Source of the DNA: Streptomyces sp. NBC_01306
GTDB taxonomy: Bacteria; Actinomycetota; Actinomycetes; Streptomycetales; Streptomycetaceae
Direction of reading: 5' to 3'
Length of the DNA: 64,000 nt
Assembly (NCBI RefSeq): GCF_026340465.1
Contig: NZ_JAPEPC010000001.1
Location: 6,959,501 to 7,023,500, forward strand
Position numbers and translations under genes: made by a program. The notes below the pieces were generated by a model. It saw only the letters and a program-made list of their open reading frames with translations, was not told the DNA's origin and made no database searches. The first letter of the stretch is position 1; every line of letters begins with the position of its first letter. This document shows positions 60,613 to 64,000 of this stretch, in pieces.

Positions 60613-62238
60613 CTACGCCTCAGGTACGGCGTGTGTGCGGTCCGATCGTGGGTGAGGGCCCTGTTCTCCCGGGCTCTCGTGGTCGGAGCGTGACGCTGCC
60701 TGTCGCGCCACCAGGCTGACCAGGTCGGCCACGGTGGGTGCCTGAGCCAGCTCGGTTTCGGTGATCACGACGCCCATCCGGTCCTCAAGTGTCATCGACA
60801 GCACGGCAATGGCCAGGGAGTCGATGCCGGCTTGTGCCTGCGTGGCCCGGAGAGCGATCGGTGCAGCCGGCAGACTTCCCTGTTGGACCAGAATGTCTTT
60901 GATGAGCCTGAAATCGATGACAGGTGCGGCATCACGGTCAGCGGCGGGTGCCGGGAACGTCACGCCGGTGCGGGGAGGTCGGCCCGGCTCCTTGTCCGCC
61001 TGCGGATCGTCCTGAGGCTGCGGAAGTTCGTCCACAGCGTCGTGGAAGAGACCGGGCAGCTCGTCCAGTCCGGGGAGAGCGGCGTCGGTGACAAAGCAGA
61101 CGCTGGTGACGTCGTTGTAGCTGCAGGCCACGATCGAGGCCGGCTGGTGCCGTGGGAGCCAGTTGAAGGGCTGGATACGGGTGACGGGGTCCAGCCGGTA
61201 GCGAAGGGGCCGGGAGACGGCGAGGTAGGAAGTGGTGATGGCGGACCGGTCGGGTGTGGTCATCCGGGTCGCCAGAGCCTGGAAGGCGCGTACGGGGACG
61301 GCATCCATCAGGGAGCGCATGGCCCTGTGGCGGCCCGGGTCCTTCACGGTGCGGGTGGCGGCGATGACTTGGTCGAGTCGGCCGTCAGCTGTCGGCTCCT
61401 GGCAGGGGAGGAGCGCGGGGGCGAAGGCGATGTGGTTTCCGGGCCGGTCCTGTTCCCCGGCGCGGCGCGTATTGACCATCGTGATGGCGGGCAGCGGCCT
61501 GTCGGCTCCCCGGGGCCAGGATTGTGATGTCCATGTGCGCAGGGCTCCGCTGAGGGCTGCCAGGAATCCGTCGTTCGTGTCGCCGCCGCGGGCCGTGGCG
61601 GCGTTCCGCAACCGGTGGCTGGGTACATGCGCCCAGCTGATGTCACGGTTGCCGGTGAGGGGCAGTGCGGTGTCGTTCCAGACGTTGTGGGTGGCGCTTG
61701 CGGAGAGCATGTCGCGCACGGTGCCCAGGTAGGCTCTGGCGCCTGCCCGGGGCGCGCGCTGCTCGGTCGGCGCGGGCGCGGTGCCGAACAGAGTGGTCAG
61801 GGTACCGACCATGCCCATGCCGTCCTGGGTGCTGTGGTGCGCTCGCAGGCAGATGGAATACCGGCCGGGGGCGTATCCGGCGAGCAGCCAGATGTCCCAC
61901 AGCGGGCCCGTGCCGGGCAAGGGGCGCGCGACGAGGTCGGTCAGGGCCGTTTCGAGGTGCTGCTCGCCCGATGGGCAGTGCTGTTCGCGGACGCGGTTGT
62001 TCAGGTCGGGGGAAGGGTCGTGGTGCCAGCGGGCTTTGAGTCCGGGGCCGCGGAGGTAGTGGGTCAGGCGTGGCACGTGCTCCAGATGGGAGGCGACATG
62101 CCGGCGGAGTTCGCCGAGGGGAGGAGCGTCTCCGTTCAGGTGGAGGATCACTCCGATCGTCTGGGAGATCGAGGGATGGGCCTGAGCCATGGTGTGCATG
62201 GTCAAGTCCATGGAGGTGGGACGAAGGGGCACGGTCAC
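60613..62238 (-). CDS. WS/DGAT-type acyltransferase fused to a C-terminal acyl carrier protein
   Basis: 541 residues. Residues 1-400 match the wax ester synthase/DGAT branch of the condensation-enzyme superfamily: active site HHSTQDGMGM (His134, His135, Asp139), TNDGFLAALSGALRTW (the family's ND block) and CSYNDVTSVCFVTD. Residues about 440-515 are a carrier-protein domain with PVIDFRLIKDILVQQG, the phosphopantetheine serine in GIDSLAIAVLS (Ser474, codon 60817-60819), and VVITETELAQAPTVADLVSL. The fusion would present an ACP-bound acyl group to the acyltransferase active site. GTG 62238 overlaps the upstream stop as GTGA and has GGAG in front. It is coupled to the cyclase-like gene. Confidence 0.85.
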   Translation of the reverse strand: MTVPLRPTSMDLTMHTMAQAHPSISQTIGVILHLNGDAPPLGELRRHVASHLEHVPRLTHYLRGPGLKARWHHDPSPDLNNRVREQHCPSGEQHLETALTDLVARPLPGTGPLWDIWLLAGYAPGRYSICLRAHHSTQDGMGMVGTLTTLFGTAPAPTEQRAPRAGARAYLGTVRDMLSASATHNVWNDTALPLTGNRDISWAHVPSHRLRNAATARGGDTNDGFLAALSGALRTWTSQSWPRGADRPLPAITMVNTRRAGEQDRPGNHIAFAPALLPCQEPTADGRLDQVIAATRTVKDPGRHRAMRSLMDAVPVRAFQALATRMTTPDRSAITTSYLAVSRPLRYRLDPVTRIQPFNWLPRHQPASIVACSYNDVTSVCFVTDAALPGLDELPGLFHDAVDELPQPQDDPQADKEPGRPPRTGVTFPAPAADRDAAPVIDFRLIKDILVQQGSLPAAPIALRATQAQAGIDSLAIAVLSMTLEDRMGVVITETELAQAPTVADLVSLVARQAASRSDHESPGEQGPHPRSDRTHAVPEA

Positions 62239-63905
62239 GGGGTTCTCCACTGTGGTGGGTTCGACGGGCAGACAGGGTCGGGCCGGTGAGCAGGAACATC
62301 CGCGAGCTGCGTCCTGGACGTGGAGCGGAGGAGACGCCGGCGGCCCGGCACGAGGACGCCTGACGGCCGGATGCGTCGGGTGAGGTGGCCCAGGGCGAGA
62401 AGGGCGAACGCGTCGGTCAGCAGAGGGACGTGGTACGGGAAGGGGCGCGGGCCGAGCATGTCGGGAACGGACACGATGCCGCCGTCGGAACGCTGGTGGG
62501 TGAGCAGGTGGCGGGCGGCGCGCGCAGCGGGAGCAGGGTCGGGCTGCCCGGCCAGGATGATCAGGGCGTAGGCGGTGCTGATGGCATCGCTCGGGGCGTC
62601 GTTCTGCTGTCCGAAGCCGCCGTCCGCGTTCTGCGTGGTCTGCACCAGGCCGGCGATCCGGCTGCTCATGCCATGGACGGCCGGCGGGGACTGCCGGTGA
62701 TGGGAGCGAGTGGCGAGGTACGCCCTGAAGAGGGTGTGCAGGCGGCTGCCGCTCCAGCCCGGGGGAAAGGACCCGTCAGGCATCTGGCGGTCGGCGAGAA
62801 AGCGCAGAGCGGCCTGGATGACGTGATGGTGGCGGCCTTGAGCGCTGAGCGCGTTGATCGCGGCGGCGGTCATGCACGCCTCGGAGGGAGTGCCTGATCC
62901 GTAGGTGGGGAATCCGCCGTCGGCGCCGCGGACCGCGATCAGTGCGTCCACAGCGCGCCGAATCGGGTCGCGGTAGACGTCCGCATCCAGCTGGTGCAGG
63001 AATTCGACAGCGACGGTGGTGCAGTCCGTGTCGGAGAGCTGAGCGCGGTCGGTGTAGGACCAGCCGCCGTTCGCGTGCTGGACGCGCACGAGGTGCCCGG
63101 CGATACGGTGCAGTACCTCACGTGGCGCGCCGGCGCTGCACAGGGCAAGGCCCGCGATGACGGTGCACCATGTATCGGTGTCCGTGACGAAGGGCAGGCC
63201 GCCGTCCTCCCGCTGGTGCGTGAAAGCGGTACGCAGTCCGTCGTCGACGACGCTCTCCATGCCGGGCACGTCGACCAGAGCATGCAGCACCGACAGGTGG
63301 ATGAAGAGGTTTCCCTCCCACACAGTTCCCGGGCACTGGGTGGACACCAGCAGGGTGACATCGTCCCGGTCGACGGGGGCTTCGCCTGTCGCCAGGATCG
63401 CTTTCACGGCAACGGCCTGCACAGCAGCCCACGGATGCAGCGCGCCCGTATCGACGGCACGTGAGTCACCGTCATCGCCGGCGTTGGCCACGCCGAGCAT
63501 CGTGAAGATGGCGTGTACCAGGGCACGTTTGCGAGTTCGTGCGAAGTCCGGCACACGGCTGACGATGCCCTCAAGGGCCTGCTGAGGCGACGGATGCCCA
63601 GTGCCCCGGCCCAGAGCGGCAGCGGCCACGGCCGCGTCCATCAGACCTCCACTGCCCCGGTGGCGCTCCAGGTAGCGCACCATGCGGTCACGTGCGCCGA
63701 CGTGGCCGGATCCGCGCCGATCCAGCAGCGCCAGGGCCAGTGCGGATTCAAGGACCCGGCTTCGACAGGTGTCACGCACGGCACCGTCCGCTCCCACCCG
63801 GTTCAGCACATACGCCAACAGACGACTACGTCCGGCAGGCAGCGCTGCCGGGAAATACGACGACGGCCAGGCCGGGGAAAGCTGCTCGGCGGCAGGGGGT
63901 CTCAT
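62235..63905 (-). CDS. Squalene-cyclase/prenyltransferase-repeat protein (class II terpene cyclase fold)
   Basis: 556 residues (start ATG 63905; the frame is open to GTG 63983). Repeats of the QxxxGGW/F type are visible: QREDGGLPFV, QHANGGWSY, RGADGGFPTYG, RQMPDGSFPPGW, QNADGGFGQQ and QRSDGGIVSV. They build the alpha/alpha barrel shared by squalene-hopene cyclases, class II diterpene cyclases and prenyltransferase beta subunits. SDTDCTTVA (about 291-299) occupies the place of the DxDD(T) acid motif, with Cys instead of the last Asp. No membrane insertion or signal peptide is obvious, and the tail is Arg/Pro-rich. AAGGAC precedes the ATG. It is the first gene of the operon in this window; the promoter lies at or beyond the right edge. 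Confidence 0.75.
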   Translation of the reverse strand: MRPPAAEQLSPAWPSSYFPAALPAGRSRLLAYVLNRVGADGAVRDTCRSRVLESALALALLDRRGSGHVGARDRMVRYLERHRGSGGLMDAAVAAAALGRGTGHPSPQQALEGIVSRVPDFARTRKRALVHAIFTMLGVANAGDDGDSRAVDTGALHPWAAVQAVAVKAILATGEAPVDRDDVTLLVSTQCPGTVWEGNLFIHLSVLHALVDVPGMESVVDDGLRTAFTHQREDGGLPFVTDTDTWCTVIAGLALCSAGAPREVLHRIAGHLVRVQHANGGWSYTDRAQLSDTDCTTVAVEFLHQLDADVYRDPIRRAVDALIAVRGADGGFPTYGSGTPSEACMTAAAINALSAQGRHHHVIQAALRFLADRQMPDGSFPPGWSGSRLHTLFRAYLATRSHHRQSPPAVHGMSSRIAGLVQTTQNADGGFGQQNDAPSDAISTAYALIILAGQPDPAPAARAARHLLTHQRSDGGIVSVPDMLGPRPFPYHVPLLTDAFALLALGHLTRRIRPSGVLVPGRRRLLRSTSRTQLADVPAHRPDPVCPSNPPQWRTP

Positions 63906-64000
63906 CGGGAGCACAGTCCTTGAGGGCACGGCGAACACGGTGACGTGCGAACCGGAGGGGCGAGGGCGAACGAGAGCAATCACATGGACCGGCGGCCGAG
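63906..64000. other. Upstream edge of the terminal operon
   Basis: These 95 bp hold the alternative GTG start (63983) and the ribosome-site-like AAGGAC. The promoter and any additional upstream gene are beyond the window. Confidence 0.35.

Noticed and set aside
1-64000. tRNA, rRNA and CRISPR arrays
   Set aside because: Looked for cloverleaf-like segments, rRNA-like conserved stretches and regularly spaced repeats, and saw none. A covariance-model search would be decisive.

Overview
The window is about 64 kb of a high-GC actinomycete chromosome, almost certainly Streptomyces. Evidence: strong GC bias at third codon positions, GTG/TTG starts, 4-bp GTGA/ATGA overlaps, leaderless TAGNNT promoters, and typical streptomycete families (DUF6421, DUF6643, DUF6986, TerD, SHOCT, Rv1733c-like, Cds1-like PLP enzyme, mycothiol-dependent maleylpyruvate isomerase fold). 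About 55 protein genes are supported. No rRNA, tRNA or CRISPR array was found.

Layout. 0-9.5 kb: the start of a GDPD gene, a DUF6421-SDR-threonine aldolase operon, a PlsC-type acyltransferase, a thioredoxin, a flavin reductase behind a very short Cys-containing leader ORF, etfBA, and a DUF6986 aldolase-fold enzyme. 9.6-17.2 kb: a sugar locus with a LacI regulator, a ROK kinase, a secreted GH27 alpha-galactosidase, and a lipoprotein plus two permeases of an ABC importer without its own ATPase. 17.3-22.8 kb: a glycosyltransferase remnant, an FG-GAP secreted protein, a kinase-Nudix fusion, and a TetR/FAD-monooxygenase pair. 22.76-25.59 kb: a nested mobile-element island (IS630 remnant carrying a SnoaL-like gene, a complete IS701-type element, a 178-bp palindromic MITE). 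25.6-45.3 kb: mainly metabolic genes, each beside its own regulator (M20 peptidase, geranylgeranyl-reductase-like flavoprotein, F420-type reductase/TetR, two-component system, MFS/ROK regulator, TetR/APC permease/amidohydrolase, anti-sigma-type ATPase, cysteine-metabolising PLP enzyme, DeoR). 45.6-54.9 kb: a membrane-bound hydrolase, a beta-helix/AAA+ fusion, Rv1733c-like, DUF6643, double TerD, and an HpnB-like glycosyltransferase. 54.9-59.4 kb: five consecutive plus-strand genes, each with a TAG(G/A)(G/C)T box 6-8 nt before its start codon (racemase, PH-like membrane protein, Lnt, Nudix, 3-hydroxybutyrate dehydrogenase).

The most unusual part is the right end (59.4-64 kb, minus strand). It is a compact operon of a squalene-cyclase-fold protein, a WS/DGAT (condensation-superfamily) acyltransferase fused to a C-terminal acyl carrier protein, and a ketoacyl synthase III with an intact Cys-His-Asn triad. 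The first two genes overlap by GTGA. Together they look like a small, possibly undescribed pathway that joins carrier-bound acyl chains to a terpenoid or other alcohol/amine acceptor. The operon's promoter and any further members lie beyond the right edge of the window.
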